A DNA stretch of 64,000 bases from Talpa occidentalis (taxonomy: Eukaryota > Chordata > Mammalia > Eulipotyphla > Talpidae). A program made the translations under genes and the position numbers. This document shows, piece by piece, positions 11,299 to 22,539 of this stretch. How positions within the stretch are numbered: the stretch's first letter is position 1; each line of letters begins with the position of its first letter. The notes beneath the pieces were generated by a model, which saw only the letters and a list, made by a program, of their open reading frames with translations, ran no database searches and was not told where the DNA came from. The DNA is taken from NCBI RefSeq assembly GCF_014898055.3, contig NW_023601104.1, positions 87,155,106-87,219,105 on the forward strand, given 5' to 3'.

Positions 11299-11470
11299 AA
11301 GAAGTCATTTGAAGCCTGTTATTTCCTCCTCTTAATTCCTCTCTGGAGTAATCATTATGACTTAGGTACTTCTTAGCCCTTTGCATACTTTAATACTTTT
11401 GGTACACTTATATATATGTATGCAACAAATAATATGTAATGGAATATCGTTTGTAAAATTTAGGTGATCT

Positions 11471-11718
11471 GGGCCTCCCCAGTGGTGCAGCCGTTGAGCG
11501 CTGCCCTGCAGCCTCTACAGTGCTGGTTCCATCCCCGGCCACCGGGTGAGTGTCCCACATGGCGCGCAGACCTCTCCTGCCATGCCCGCTGCTTCCCTTA
11601 GCAGTGCACTTCGTCAGTCTGCCTGTTCTGCTCCCCGCTCTGGCTCTAGTGAATTCTCTCACCCTCCTGCGCTTCTGACTATACCCAGTGCTTGTATAAA
11701 TAAATAATCTTTAAAAAA
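11471..11718 (+). mobile_element. tRNA-derived SINE, younger short subfamily
   Basis: Forward copy: gggcctccccagtggtgcag head with box A, box B-like 'ggttccatcccc' (one base off GGTTCGATCCC), and a tail ending in 'aaataatctttaaaaa'. The target-site duplication is imperfect: aaaatttaggtgatct at 11455-11470 and aaaattttagttgatct at 11719-11735. Confidence 0.92.
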
Positions 11719-12079
11719 AAAATTTTAGTTGATCTTTGCTCTTCTGATTTGTAATGTCAATATTTTTGAGTCAACATCTTGTGTGTTCTCTTTTCTTTTT
11801 TTTTATCCCTTTGCCAGTAAGTCACTGTTCTACTATTCTGACTCAGTTATACAATACAATATGGGCTATAAGTACATTTTTTCTGCACTGAACACTTCTG
11901 ATGTTTCTAAAATTTCACCCCTGACTGAGAATATTTGATATAGTTTGCCTTTTATTTGATATTTATGTATATGTAGTTGTATTTTCTGTAGTTTCATTTT
12001 ATATCTCTCTATATAATGTACATTTTGTGAATTTGTTATTGTTATGCAGAAGGATTTAGATTCTTATACTCTCCTGAAT

Positions 12080-13690
12080 TTCTTTATAAGTTATTTTTTC
12101 ATGTGCTGCTGAATTTATTTGCTAGTATTTAATTGACGATTAACAAAAACGATCTGTCTATAATATTCCTTATCTACTTGGTGTTAGTATTTTTTAACAT
12201 CTGAAAATAGATGGGAAGAAACATTATCACTCACTTATTTCCTTTAGTCATTATGCATGTACTGAGACTGTTTCTCTTCTAAGCCAATTATAAAAAGTTG
12301 GTTAAGGAATTCTGTTAATAGTTATGAATCTCAACTGCTTTTTAAACTAATATTTTTATTTGCTTTTTTTCATTTTATTTTCCCATCAGCTTCTATATTT
12401 TATTAGTATTTTCCCAAGAGAAAATTTTGTCTCTTATCCCTTTGCTTTGTTATCTTTAACAATAATTTCTGTCTTGTAAATCTTGTATTTATTTCCCTTC
12501 TTTTAGTCTCTTAATATTTAGTTAAAAGTCTCTTAACTAACAGAAACCTTTTAGTCTCTTCATTTTTCTAGGTTTTTAAAATTTTTTTTTCTATTGAAGT
12601 AACATTGGCTTACACTGTTGTTACTATTTTTCAAGCATCGGAGAGCCTCCCTTCAGCTGTGATTACAGTTGTCCGCACATCAGCACGTTGCCCATAGTCA
12701 CCACTGTAATGCACTCTGCTTTCTTCCTCACCACCCCTCTCCTGCTCTGGTGAATATTAAAACTAATTTATTTCCAAAATTTTTATTTAATCCCTTTTTG
12801 TGTTACATTGGATTTGTTACTTGAATGTAGACATCTAGTGTTTTCATTGCTACTTATTTGTAAAATTTTTATAATTTCTATGATGAGTTATACAGGAATA
12901 CAGCTTTTAAAAACTTTTTTTAAAAATTTGTGTTTTTGTGGCTTTCCAATGTCAATTTGAAGTTTAATTGTATTATTATCTGACAAGTGGCTTTTTTTTT
13001 TAATATTTGTACTTTGAAATTTGTTGAACCCTCCTTTTTATCATAGTACCTGACCTTTTGTAATTATATTATGTATATTTCATATACTATTCCTGTGTAT
13101 AGGATTAGGGATTTTGTATCTAATAGATTCAGCATATTAATTTTGTGGTTAAGAATGTTTTCTATTTTTTCTTTGATCAGTCTTTTTTTTTATATAAAAG
13201 TATGCTCAAATGCCCTGATAAGATTGTGGATAAGAGTATTATTTGCTGTTGGTAGGACAGTTTTGTTTTAAATATTTTGAGTCTGTTGCTGAGTACATGA
13301 AAATCATTGTAGTTATGTCTTCTTTGAGGCTTGTATTTGTATTTAATGCTATTTCTCTCTGCATCTATGTGAACATTTAGTACAATTTTGTTTGATAGTG
13401 ATAATACTACATAATACTACAGTTTTTTTTTTTTAAGTGGTTCATTGTTGTTTGCTGTATTTTTTCTCATCAATTTATTTTCACTCCTCTGTGTTACCTT
13501 TGGAAGGGTTTATTATAAGCAGTAGGCAGTTGTTATTTATAAATAACATGCCTTTAATAGATAAGCTTATGTCATTTTAATATATTGAGCTTAATAATTT
13601 ATTTGTACATGTTCATGCCGTTTTTAAGATATTTATCGTTTACTTTTTTTACTTTTTTGGCCTGACTTGAACTGATAGAGTTTTTACATT
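12080..13690 (-). mobile_element. Old LINE-1 (internal ORF2 part), antisense, interrupted
   Basis: The reverse complement keeps the order of L1 ORF2 reverse-transcriptase-region landmarks. 'catgtgctgctgaatttat' with 'ttgctagtatttaattga' is at about 12100-12135, followed by 'gagaaaattttgtctctta' at about 12418 and a block at about 13290-13380. All frames are broken. A separate younger L1 3' tail at 12572-12755 lies inside it. Divergence is high. Confidence 0.5.
12572..12755 (-). mobile_element. LINE-1 3'-UTR tail, antisense
   Basis: This short piece starts with a T-rich end and 'gaagtaacattggcttacac', the reverse complement of an L1 terminus. UTR sequence with 'catagtcaccactgtaatgc' follows. 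It is severely 5'-truncated and sits within an older L1. Confidence 0.7.
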
Positions 13691-13822
13691 TCCCTTTTTT
13701 CCCCTTGGTTATTTCAAATAGATTTTATTCTAGTTTTGGCTTTGAAAAATAATCACAAACAAAGGGCTTTCATGTTTTATTAAGATGGTAATTTCTTTTA
13801 AAACTTTTTGAGTCCTGTTTCT

Positions 13823-14105
13823 TTTTTTTTTTTTTTTAAGATTTATTTATTTATTTGTTTATTTATTTATACAAGCACTGGGTACAGTCAGAAGCACGGG
13901 AGGGTGAGAGAATTCACCAGAGCCAGAGGGGAGAGTAGAGCAGGCAGACTGACGAAATACACTGCTGAGGGGAGCAGCGGGTGGCAGGAGAGGTCTGTGT
14001 GCCATGTGGGACCCTTGCCCAGCAGCCAGGGATTGAACTAGCGCTGCAGAGGCTGCGGGCAGCTTCGCAGCCCAGCGCTCAACCGCTGCGCCACCGGGGA
14101 GGCCC
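13823..14105 (-). mobile_element. tRNA-derived SINE, younger short subfamily
   Basis: Reversed SINE with a long T-tail (to about 13837), TTTA repeats and the head at 14105. The near-perfect target-site duplication is ttgagtcctgtttct at 13808-13822 and ttgagtcctatttct at 14106-14120. The central block is the short form and the marker is 'gcagactgacgaaa'. Confidence 0.94.
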
Positions 14106-15274
14106 TTGAGTCCTATTTCTATCTAAAAGTTGTATTTTGCTTTCTTTTTTTCTTTTCCCTTCAAGTTGAAATAGATACTTTTGTGAATCTTTTATTTTTT
14201 TTCCTTTATGGTGAGAGTGTGCGTATGTCTGGCATTGACTTTATTTTGCAAAATTTTATTTTCTGCTCATGTTCCATGTGAACTCTAGGTCAACTGCTGG
14301 TGTCCACTCATCTTGGGAATCAAACCAAAGTAGTCCCGTCTTGGACTTTTTATTGTCGTAGCAAAGAGGAATGGCCAAGGCAGATTCAAACTGTTTCTTA
14401 TAGCTTCTGCACAGAAGACATACTTGTCAGTCATCCCCTCCCCCACCCCATTTCACTTGTCATTTCACCCCCATCCCCCACCCCCACCCCATTTCACTTG
14501 TCAAAGCAAGTCGTATGGCTTATGTCAATAGTTGGGGAAATATAATTCTTTTATAAGAAGGGACAGTATGCAAAATGACACAATACAAACTCAATTAAAT
14601 TCTAAATTATAATTATTCTCTCACTTCCTTAAAATTTGGCACCATTATCTCTTAAAAGTTAATGTCAGAGAGAAATTTGCTGGCAGTTCTATTTTCTCAT
14701 TTTGTTTGTTTTCTATATATTATCTCTTGTCCTTGTAACCCTTAAGATGGTCACTGTTTACCTTAATGTTCATTATTTCTCCTTGATAAGCTTATGTAGG
14801 GTTTTGTTTTTATTGATTCTCTCCCCCCCCCAATATTTCTTGTGGGCTTAATATATAAGAACTCACATCTTTTCTTTAGTACTTAAGATTCTCAACCATT
14901 GTGTCCTCTGCATTGTCTCTCTAGTATTCCTTTTGTCTTTGCCTTGTAACTCCTAATAACCAATTATTGGAACCTCTCAATCTGTCTTTTATGAGACTTA
15001 ATTGCTCTTTCATGTTATTTTTAGCGCTCTTTGGCTCTGTGCTACATTCTAAATTTCCCAGCACTTTTCATTTTCTAACTTTCTAGCTCTCTAGCATTGT
15101 CCAGTCAAGAATTTGCCACTACTTTTTTATTTAAATGAATTTTTGTTCATTTGTTAATAGTTCTCTTTATGACTATATCCAAATATTCTTGTTTCATTTT
15201 TGCCACATTTTATTGAACAATTTCTTGTTCTTTTTATAAGGATTTCAGTGCTTTTTATTCTTTCTTTTGAAAGA
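14106..15274. other. Unique non-coding DNA with a C-rich duplicated tract
   Basis: No gene or interspersed repeat recognised. The notable part is an imperfect tandem duplication at about 14432-14502 built of C-runs followed by 'atttcacttgtca'. It is described separately. Confidence 0.5.
14432..14502. repeat. Imperfect tandem duplication, C-rich, quadruplex-capable on the minus strand
   Basis: Two copies of a C-rich block each end in 'ccccatttcacttgtca' (near 14446-14462 and 14487-14503). At 14468-14490 there are four runs of C (5, 5, 5 and 4) separated by only AT, A and A. The complementary strand therefore has a compact four-run G tract and the plus strand an i-motif candidate. Confidence 0.8.
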
Positions 15275-15545
15275 CAGTATAGTATATATAGTTATATTTA
15301 CAAGCCCAGGAGGCAGCCTGCCTATGATTGAATTCTAGTTCTTCACATAATAGCTATGTTCCCTAGGCCATTTCCTTAATTTGTGCTGCAATGTCCATAT
15401 CAATAGAATCAGGCTAATGTAAATATCTACCTTACATCTTGTTTTGAAATTTATGCATGGAATAGTGTTATTTCCCCTAAGATGTTTAGAGCAATGCCAA
15501 GCACATAAGTTCTCTGTCACTGTTAGCTGTCATTATTAACACCAG
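15275..15545 (+). mobile_element. MIR SINE remnant
   Basis: It follows the MIR order: a 'cagtatagtatatatagtta' head, a region equivalent to 'ccattcctagctgtgt', a core around 'atttccttaatttgtgctg', and a 3' part around 'agagcaatgccaagcacata' leading into 'ttagctgtcattatta'. Strongly diverged, as expected for this ancient family. Confidence 0.75.
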
Positions 15546-15610
15546 CACTGTCATTATCATTATCACCAGATCATCATTTTCATCATCAGTGTCATCCCCA
15601 TGATCAGTAT
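15541..15610. repeat. Imperfect ATC/TCA-type triplet repeat
   Basis: The stretch is dominated by cat/atc triplets ('gtcattatcattatcacc', 'atcatcattttcatcatc'). It directly follows the MIR 3' end and probably expanded from its tail. Confidence 0.65.
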
Positions 15611-15661
15611 ACTTCCTTCTGTGATTGGATAGAAACTGAGTGATACTGTTTCTGCTCAAAA

Positions 15662-15689
15662 TATTCTGTATAATTAATTATACAGAATA
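15662..15689. repeat. Perfect 28-bp palindrome
   Basis: The two 14-bp arms meet between 15675 and 15676 with no spacer and match at every position (arm core attctgtataatt). A directly repeated 22-bp block begins at its right edge. Confidence 0.9.
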
Positions 15690-15731
15690 AGTAAGCAATT
15701 TTATCACCTCAAGTAAGCAATTTTATCACCC
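15689..15731. repeat. 22-bp tandem duplication
   Basis: 'aagtaagcaattttatcacc' occurs twice, separated by 'tc', so the unit is 22 bp. It abuts the perfect palindrome, which suggests one replication-error event. Confidence 0.85.
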
Positions 15732-16109
15732 CTCCCCATTTACACACTATTTTCATTTCATATTTTGTTGTTGGTTATACTGATTATCTAAAAATTTTTT
15801 TTTGCATTAATAAGTTAAGAGGTAAGATTAATGGAAAACTTGAATTATAAAGCTCAAGGCATTCCAGAAAAAAGTACTCATATTGTTTAGTATGTATAGT
15901 TATTTGGAGTGAGACTTCCCAGCAGAAACTTACTTGAAAGAAAACATAAGAATTATAAATTTCACAATGTCTTTTTAAAGAACTATGTTGACTTGCATTT
16001 GCAGTTTATTTATATGCATCTAGGAAACAGTGCATCGGAAGTTCTTGCAAATAATTTGGTTTCCCAATTTTACAAATATTCCACTTGAAAACAGTTTCCA
16101 GTGTTTTGT

Positions 16110-16372
16110 TGTTGTTACTACTGTTATTTTTTTAAGGTAATGTTGGCTTATAACACTGCATGTGCTACAGAGGCCTAGTGTCACTTCTCAGATGCATGTC
16201 CTCACCCCACACCCACCACCACAGCACCCACATTCCCCCACCAGCATCCATGGTGTCCCCTCCTCATTGTGTTCTCCCTTTTCCTCTTAGAATCTCAGTT
16301 CCACAGGCGGTTTTCTAGGGTTGGCTATTGGTTTGGTTTTATCTGACTCTGTTTTGTTTCTTAGTATTGTTA
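16110..16372 (-). mobile_element. LINE-1 3'-UTR tail, antisense
   Basis: Starts with a T-run and 'aggtaatgttggcttataac'. The 'ccacacccaccaccacagcac' type UTR block follows, ending after 'ttggtttggttttatctgac'. This matches the layout of the L1 tails at 5.6 and 59.8 kb. Confidence 0.82.
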
Positions 16373-17861
16373 TTGCATGAGACAGACTGAAGCCTAGACT
16401 TTATGATAAGCAGTAACATCCCCAGTTAAAGAGATCCCTGACCTTGGAATTCAGAATAACTGCCTGCTTTTTCTGGACTTGTTCAGGGCTCCCGGACCTT
16501 GGAAGTATATCATGACAAATATTAATGTAACATACCGGTAGACTCTAGTTTTAAAGAGACGAAAATCATGCCATAGCCCTATTGAAAATGGAGCAGAAAA
16601 GGAGGACCAACTGATGTTCTATGCCATAGCTTTGTTGGGTGGGGCTGCACTTTTTATTTGATATTCTTTATGGTCCTTATTTTCCCTTTTCATTGGGTGA
16701 CCAGAATGAGGTCAGTGAACTCTCATTCAGTAAGTCAGCCTCAATTGAACCTTGCTTGGTGTTTAGCACTGTCCTGGTTTCTATGGGATTGCTGCCCTGT
16801 GTGTAAGAAAGACATCAGCAAGCCAGTGAATAAGAATATGGATTTTATTTTTTGCAAGCAAAGAAATAACTTAGCTAAAGTTGGATACAACTCCTTTTGT
16901 GGGCAACATGGGTAGTTTGGATCAAATACCTCTCTCTGTTTCACAGTGTATGTATAAGGAAAGAGTACTGTAGTCACAGAATAGCCAAATGACTGAAACT
17001 GCAGACTCAGTTTTACTACCTTCCAAATAGATTTTGGTTTCTGTTTCCCTATTCAGCATGGATGAAAGTAATGCTATATAGCTCATAAAATTGTCATGAA
17101 GAGTAACAGTACTTGACATATACCTAAAAATAGCATCCACCCAATAAATATTATTTATTTATTTTATTATATGTAATATAGCATATGCTAATTTTAATTT
17201 GACTGTGTATTTTAGTACAAATTTACTCAGTAGGAATAGTGAAATCTGATTTTTGAAACTCTGAAAAGTAAGTCAATTTACATTTGAGAAGCACATTACA
17301 TTTTCACTTAAATATTAGCAATTGCCCCTTTAGTCATCTTTTGGGCACCATAGGAAAGAAATTCAAGTATTTTCTTCCTTCAAGCATAAAATATAGATGA
17401 CTTCAAGCTTCCAATATAGTTTTCTTGTCAATATCAACCCAACTGTCAGTGTTTATTCTTGATCACCAGACTGTTTGAAGCAAAATGTACTAGAAAGAAA
17501 TTCAAGCTGTCTTTCAGTATTTACCTGATGTGAGCAAACCAAGAGACCGGGGATTTTGTCTCTTGGAGCTTATTTCCTGAGATCATCTCTTGTTCTTGTA
17601 ATTTCAATTAGCTAAATCAGAAAGCCTAACATTTTCACATAGGGAACCCACTAATTCAGTCAGTATGTTCCTGATAAGAGACGTGAGTAAAGAATATGCT
17701 GCATTGACAAAATGTTATAATTGCTGAGATATCAAACTCTCTAAGTTTAATTTTTATTCTCTCTTCAAACCTCAGAATTTCCTAGTCTTTGATTATTTGT
17801 TTTTTAGATTAAGTAGTCTTCTATGATAGATTCATTTGAATTTAATGTTTAGAGTTTTGTT
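16373..17861. other. Unique non-coding DNA
   Basis: About 1.5 kb with no recognised repeat or gene. Overlapping short frames on both strands at 16658-16915, 16741-16977 and 16922-17140 show no domain and no splice-compatible arrangement I can defend. Confidence 0.5.
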
Positions 17862-18797
17862 TCTTTTTTTAATTTAGATTTTATTTTTATATTCCCCATA
17901 CAATTACAACCCCTTATTTTGACCCCAACCCCTCCTTTCCCCGCCCCCACCTCCCATAGAGTGTCTCTGGTTCATAGTTGTTTGTTGATTTTGATATTTT
18001 CTTTCTTATGGTTATTCTTATTCCTGGTCCCTTATTTAGGTTTTCTAGATTCCTCCTATGAGTGAGACCATCCGGTATTTTTCTTTTTCTTTCTGGCTTA
18101 TTTTGCTTAGCATGATCCCTTCCAGTGCCATCCATGTTGCTGCAAATTGCATGTGTTTATCTTTTTTGAATGCTGAGTAATTTTCCATGGTGTATATGTA
18201 CCACATCTTCTTGATCCAGTCATCTATTTTTGGGCATTTAGGTTGTTTCCAAAGCTTAGCTATTGTAATAGTGCTGCTATAAACATAGGGGTGCAGGTGC
18301 TCTTTGGCATTGATGTTTCTGTGTCCTTTGGGTAAATACCTAGGAGTGGAATTGCTGGATCCTATGGAAGCTCTATGTTTAGTAGGTCCAGATATCTCCA
18401 CACAGCTCTCCATAGTGGTTGGACCAGTTTGCACTCCCACCAACAGTGCAGGAGAGCTCCTTTTTCTCCACAACCTCGCCAACATTTGTTGTTGCTGGTT
18501 TTTTTTTAATATGTGCCATTCTCACTAGTGTAAGATGGTATCTCATGGTAGTTTTGATTTGCATTTCCCTGATTACAAGTGATGTTGAACATTTTTTCAT
18601 ATGCCTGTTGGCCATTTGCATTTCCTCTTCAGAGAAGTTTCTTTTTAGTTCTTCTGCCCATTTTTTGACTGGATTATTTTCTTTGTTTTTGTTGAGTCTC
18701 ATCAGCTGTTCGTAGATTTTTGTGATCAGTCCTTTATCATTAGTGTTATGTGCAAAATGTTCTCCCAGTCGGTGGGGTTTCTCTTTGTTTTTGTTCC
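17862..18797 (-). mobile_element. LINE-1, 5'-truncated, antisense, with recognisable ORF2 C-terminus
   Basis: Reversed L1 of about 0.94 kb: T-rich tail and short-form 3' UTR at 17862-18060, then the ORF2 C-terminal region up to 18797. Translation of the minus strand gives the conserved tail containing TWMALEGIMLSKISQ in a 146-codon frame (18045-18485). The upstream ORF2 part is in a second frame (18379-18702), so at least one frameshift lies around 18380-18485. The endonuclease and reverse-transcriptase domains are absent, so the copy cannot move. It is among the best preserved L1s here and serves as the reference for the LTR target site at 9.87 kb. Confidence 0.93.
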
Positions 18798-19673
18798 AAT
18801 AAATATTATTGAAGCACTCTAGTCAACATGACAATGACCTGTTAATGCTTTTGAATTGCTGTTTAGCATGTGTCTATCTATACCTGTACATGCTAAATTT
18901 ATGGTGGTTATGGACTCTTCACATTTATCACTGTAATCATAAGATCTGATAGGGAAGCTAATTTTATGTTCTGAATAATTGGCAAGTGTGTCTAATGTAG
19001 AAAATGACATGTAACTCATTCAAGATTGACAGGTATTCTGTGGGTGTAATTTACTGTATTTTAACATCAGAACTAAAATGATACAATAAACAATAGAATA
19101 TTTTACCATATAAGTGAATATGTTAATTCAGGAACCCTAGCCTGTTATTTAAACCTCTTTGTATTTCAGGGCCAGATTCTGTTCTATGATGTATTTAAGA
19201 GTATATGTTTAAAGAAGGAAAGAGGAGAAAATAAACTGCAGAGATTTAAGATGTTAGAACTCGATCATTCAAGGTGTCTTTAGCGTGCATAAAAGACCTA
19301 GCCATCCATTTAATAAGCATTACCTCAAAAATGCAATCTCCAATAAACACAGCCTTTAGCATACATTGTCTGGCCCTGGGAACATAGCAGCTAAAAGGGT
19401 CTAGATTCTGGGAAAGTTTAGGAGTGTACTTCAGTAAAAGGCTTCTCAACCACCGGATAAGAGACATGAGTAGTCAGAATCCATCATCATAATTGAGAAA
19501 TCATAAGTACTGCTGATTTTTCATGTAATTGCACATCTGACTTAGAAAATGGGTGTAGTACGATTAGAATAGTTTTACAGGAATTTTTTAAAAAGCAAAT
19601 GCTGCTAATGAAACACATACGTGATTCAGTAGTTTCCAGTGCAAGAGATTGATGCTGGCCTGTTCTGTTAGTT
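18798..19673. other. Unique non-coding DNA
   Basis: AT-rich sequence between an L1 and a SINE. The minus-strand frames at 18819-19019 and 19246-19467 are short and unrecognised. Confidence 0.5.
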
Positions 19674-19687
19674 AAAATAAAAATGCC

Positions 19688-19977
19688 GGGCCTCCCCAGT
19701 GGCGCAGAGGTTGAGCGCTAGGTTGCCAAGCTGCCCGGAACCTCTGCAGCGCCAATTCGATCCCTGACTGCTCCCCGGCCACCGGAGGAGGGTCCCACAT
19801 GGCGCACAGACCTCTCCTGCTGCCCGCTGCTCCCCTCAGCAGTGCACTTCGGTCCTTCTGCCTATTCTGCTCCCCGCTCTGGCTCTGGTGAATTCTCTCA
19901 CCCTCACGCGCTTCTGACTGTACTCAGTGCTTGTATAAATAAATAAAAATAAATCTTTAAAATAAAATATATAAAAT
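19688..19977 (+). mobile_element. tRNA-derived SINE, younger long subfamily
   Basis: Forward copy with box A 'tggcgcagagg', box B 'aattcgatccc', the long central block ('ctgctccccggccaccgg') and the 'cggtccttctgcc' marker. The target-site duplication is nearly perfect: aaaataaaaatgcc at 19674-19687 and aaaatacaaatgcc at 19978-19991. The tail is a mix of AAATAAA units. Confidence 0.94.
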
Positions 19978-20204
19978 AAAATACAAATGCCACTATCTCA
20001 CTTCAGTAGTAAAATCATATTATTTAGATCACTAGTGTACTTCATTACACTTAGCATAATATTTTCAAATCTTTAAAGCAGTAGAACTCTCAGCTATACA
20101 AACCAGGAAATTGTAGACATCACTAAGGCTGTTACATGAAGGAGAGCCATAAATGATGACAGTGTCATTGTGATTCTCTATTGCCTACCAATGAATGCCT
20201 GACC

Positions 20205-20370
20205 TCCTTCATTTAGCAAATACTTATGGTGCAGTTCTATGTCAAACCCCATGCCCTCAGAAGTTGTCCAGCCAAATAGAGACGATAGAACCTTAAGCAT
20301 GTAATAAGAATAAATTGTGATGCATGTTGAAATAAATTATTTTGATGCAGAGAGGATATTTTGAAATCTA
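20205..20370 (-). mobile_element. L2 LINE 3' remnant, antisense
   Basis: Resembles the reverse complement of an L2 3' end: 'ttcatttagcaaatacttat', then 'tctatgtcaaaccccatgc' and a later 'taataagaataaattg' stretch. Weak but ordered similarity. Confidence 0.5.
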
Positions 20371-20906
20371 TGTTCATCTTAGCTCTTTTCCCACTGGGGA
20401 GCAAAATTGTTACCAAATCTTGCCACTTTTCTCTCTAGAATGTCTTCTCCAGCAAAACTAAACTATTACTTATTTGAATTATAGGACTTTTGTCTTAGTT
20501 AGCAAGTTTATTTTCAGTTAAAAGATCTGCCACTCCCTTAGAAGAAACAAAGTTCTTCAATGAATTTGTCCTATGAAATCATTTAAAACTTGTCATGAAG
20601 CTTTGTTCGCTGTCTTTCTAAAATAAAATGTCTCTGAAACCATTTCCTCAAGTCTTCACAGGCTGTGTTTACACTTCATGTGGGTCAGTTAACATGGAAA
20701 CAAAAATTCTGCCAAGCAGTCTGGTTGCTCCCTGCCCTCCATCAGCGATCTCAGTGTGTAACTTTACCTTAAGTATTACTTTAGAAGCCAGATCCTCATC
20801 TAGGGTGTAGAAAATCTTTATAGCTACTATAATTTTACCTGTGGTGTTGCCATGTCAGAATAGTTCTTGATATACCACATGAGCTACATTCTGTCAGTTG
20901 CTTGTG
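20371..20906. other. Unique non-coding DNA
   Basis: No repeat recognised. The 60-codon frame at 20628-20810 has no domain that I recognise and no visible splice or promoter context. Confidence 0.45.
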
Positions 20907-20922
20907 CTTGTTTTAAATTCTT

Positions 20923-21215
20923 TTTTTTTTAAGATTTATTTTTATTTATTTATTTTTATTTATTTATTCTGACTGATACAGTCAGTCAGAAGCGCGGGAG
21001 GGTGAGAGAATTCACCAGAGCCAGAGCGGGGAGCAGAGCAGGCAGAAGGACCAAAGTACACTGCTGAGGGGAGCAGCAGGCGGCAGTAGAGGTCTGAGCA
21101 CCATGTGGGACCCTCCTCTGGTGGCCAGGGAGCAGCCGGGGATCGAACCGGCGCTGCAGAGGCTGCGGGCAGCTTCGCAACCCAGCGCTCAACCGCTGCG
21201 CCACCGGGGAGGCCC
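20923..21215 (-). mobile_element. tRNA-derived SINE, younger long subfamily
   Basis: Reversed copy with an A/T-rich tail of TTTATTT units and the head ending ggggaggccc at 21215. The target-site duplication ttgttttaaattctt lies at 20908-20922 and 21216-21230 and is perfect. A small local duplication ('cagtcagtcagaagcg') is present near 20980. The 138-codon minus frame overlapping it (20986-21402) is SINE plus flank, not a gene. Confidence 0.95.
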
Positions 21216-21230
21216 TTGTTTTAAATTCTT

Positions 21231-22539
21231 GATCAAGTATACCTCTTCTGTCACAAGGGTTGCCACTTTTATTGTATCTATTACACATTTTTAGGGACAA
21301 GTCTGTTTCGTTCTTATTTGAAGATATTAAAGATGTCTTATATCCATAGAGATGTCTTAAAAATTGCATTACTAGTTGCTTTGAACCTTCAAACCTCAGC
21401 AATGATTATACTACTTTTGCAGGTTTGTCATTGGAATATAGTAATATTTAATTTAAAAATAAATAAAGGTGTAAGCTGCCTAGATCCAAGCAACACACTG
21501 TGAGTCTCTTAAAAAGAGGAAGCTGGCAACTCTTCCAGAAATCAGACCATGCCTCTGGGCCAAGAATTGGCTTTTATATATTCTTTATTCTTTGGGGACT
21601 GTGGATGAACAGCTGCCTTTCGAACTTAGCCAAGAGAAATTTGCTGACAAGCATAAATATGAATAGGGCAATAAAGCTTGCAAACAACAACAAAAGAATG
21701 TTGATGCAGAATCTTAGAAGACTCAAAACCAATTTCCTCTCTATCATTTTCTATATCCCTTGCCATAATTCTTCTATAGTTGCCATGCCCATAAGCAATG
21801 TCAGATCAGAAATGACAAATTACCTTTTTAAAACTTGTACTAGGTGAATTAAAAACCAATTAACTTTTAATTTTTTTCTCCATGTTCTTAGAGGATCTAA
21901 ATTATCAATCTAAAGTACTCTGCTTTAGTGATAACTTTAAAAACTCAAAGTATACACAATTACAAGAGATAGGCTGTTCGGTGGGATTTTCAGTTTCAGC
22001 TTGATTTACTCAAGAGTCCTTGTCTTCAAAAAGGAGTTTTAAAGGTGCATTTCGTTGTCCTGCTTCACTCCACACATACCACCTGTCACTCTTCCTCGTT
22101 ATAAAAGATTTCTTGTTCTTTTTCAAAACAAACCCTCTGCTGCCTTACTAGAAAGTTCCAAACTTCCTCTTTCCCCTCCCTGCCTTCCACAAAGTTTACA
22201 TATTTGTTCTCAAGTATAAATGGGAATTACATGTAAAAATCACACATTAAGTGAAGCTACTTCTTCATGCTGTTTCCCTAAGAGAATCTTGATCTTTATT
22301 TAGTGGCCACCAACATAAAGTTAAAATAGATTTCTACCTTTTGAGACAATTGGAATGAGATGCTACCATTCAGGAAAAATGTTCAACATATTCTTACAAA
22401 ATGTGTGGATTTCTCACTAGTCAAACCTGGGCATTCTATGAATAAATCTAATTTTTTCTGTTTACATCACATTAGGGTTAGGCCAGGGCAGCTCTGAACA
22501 GGGAAAGTCTCTATGAGTGAGCTTAGGTAAACTTAGGGC
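21231..22539. other. Unique non-coding DNA
   Basis: No repeat recognised. The 115-codon frame at 21500-21847 lies in unique sequence. Its translation has no domain that I recognise, and I see no promoter or splice support. Confidence 0.45.

Noticed and set aside
18045..18702. Minus-strand frames of 146 and 107 codons as possible genes
   Set aside because: They translate to the C-terminal part of L1 ORF2, split by a frameshift and lacking all catalytic domains.
17862..18797. Target-site duplication for the 17.9 kb L1
   Set aside because: Edges share only T/G-rich similarity ('gttttgtttc' against 'gtttttgttcc'), which is not specific enough.
19688..19764. tRNA gene call at SINE heads
   Set aside because: Box A and box B are present but the segment does not close into a normal acceptor stem and is followed by SINE body and target-site duplication. 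It is a retroposon, not a tRNA gene.
21500..21847. 115-codon plus-strand frame in unique sequence
   Set aside because: No domain recognised, AT-rich composition, no coding context.
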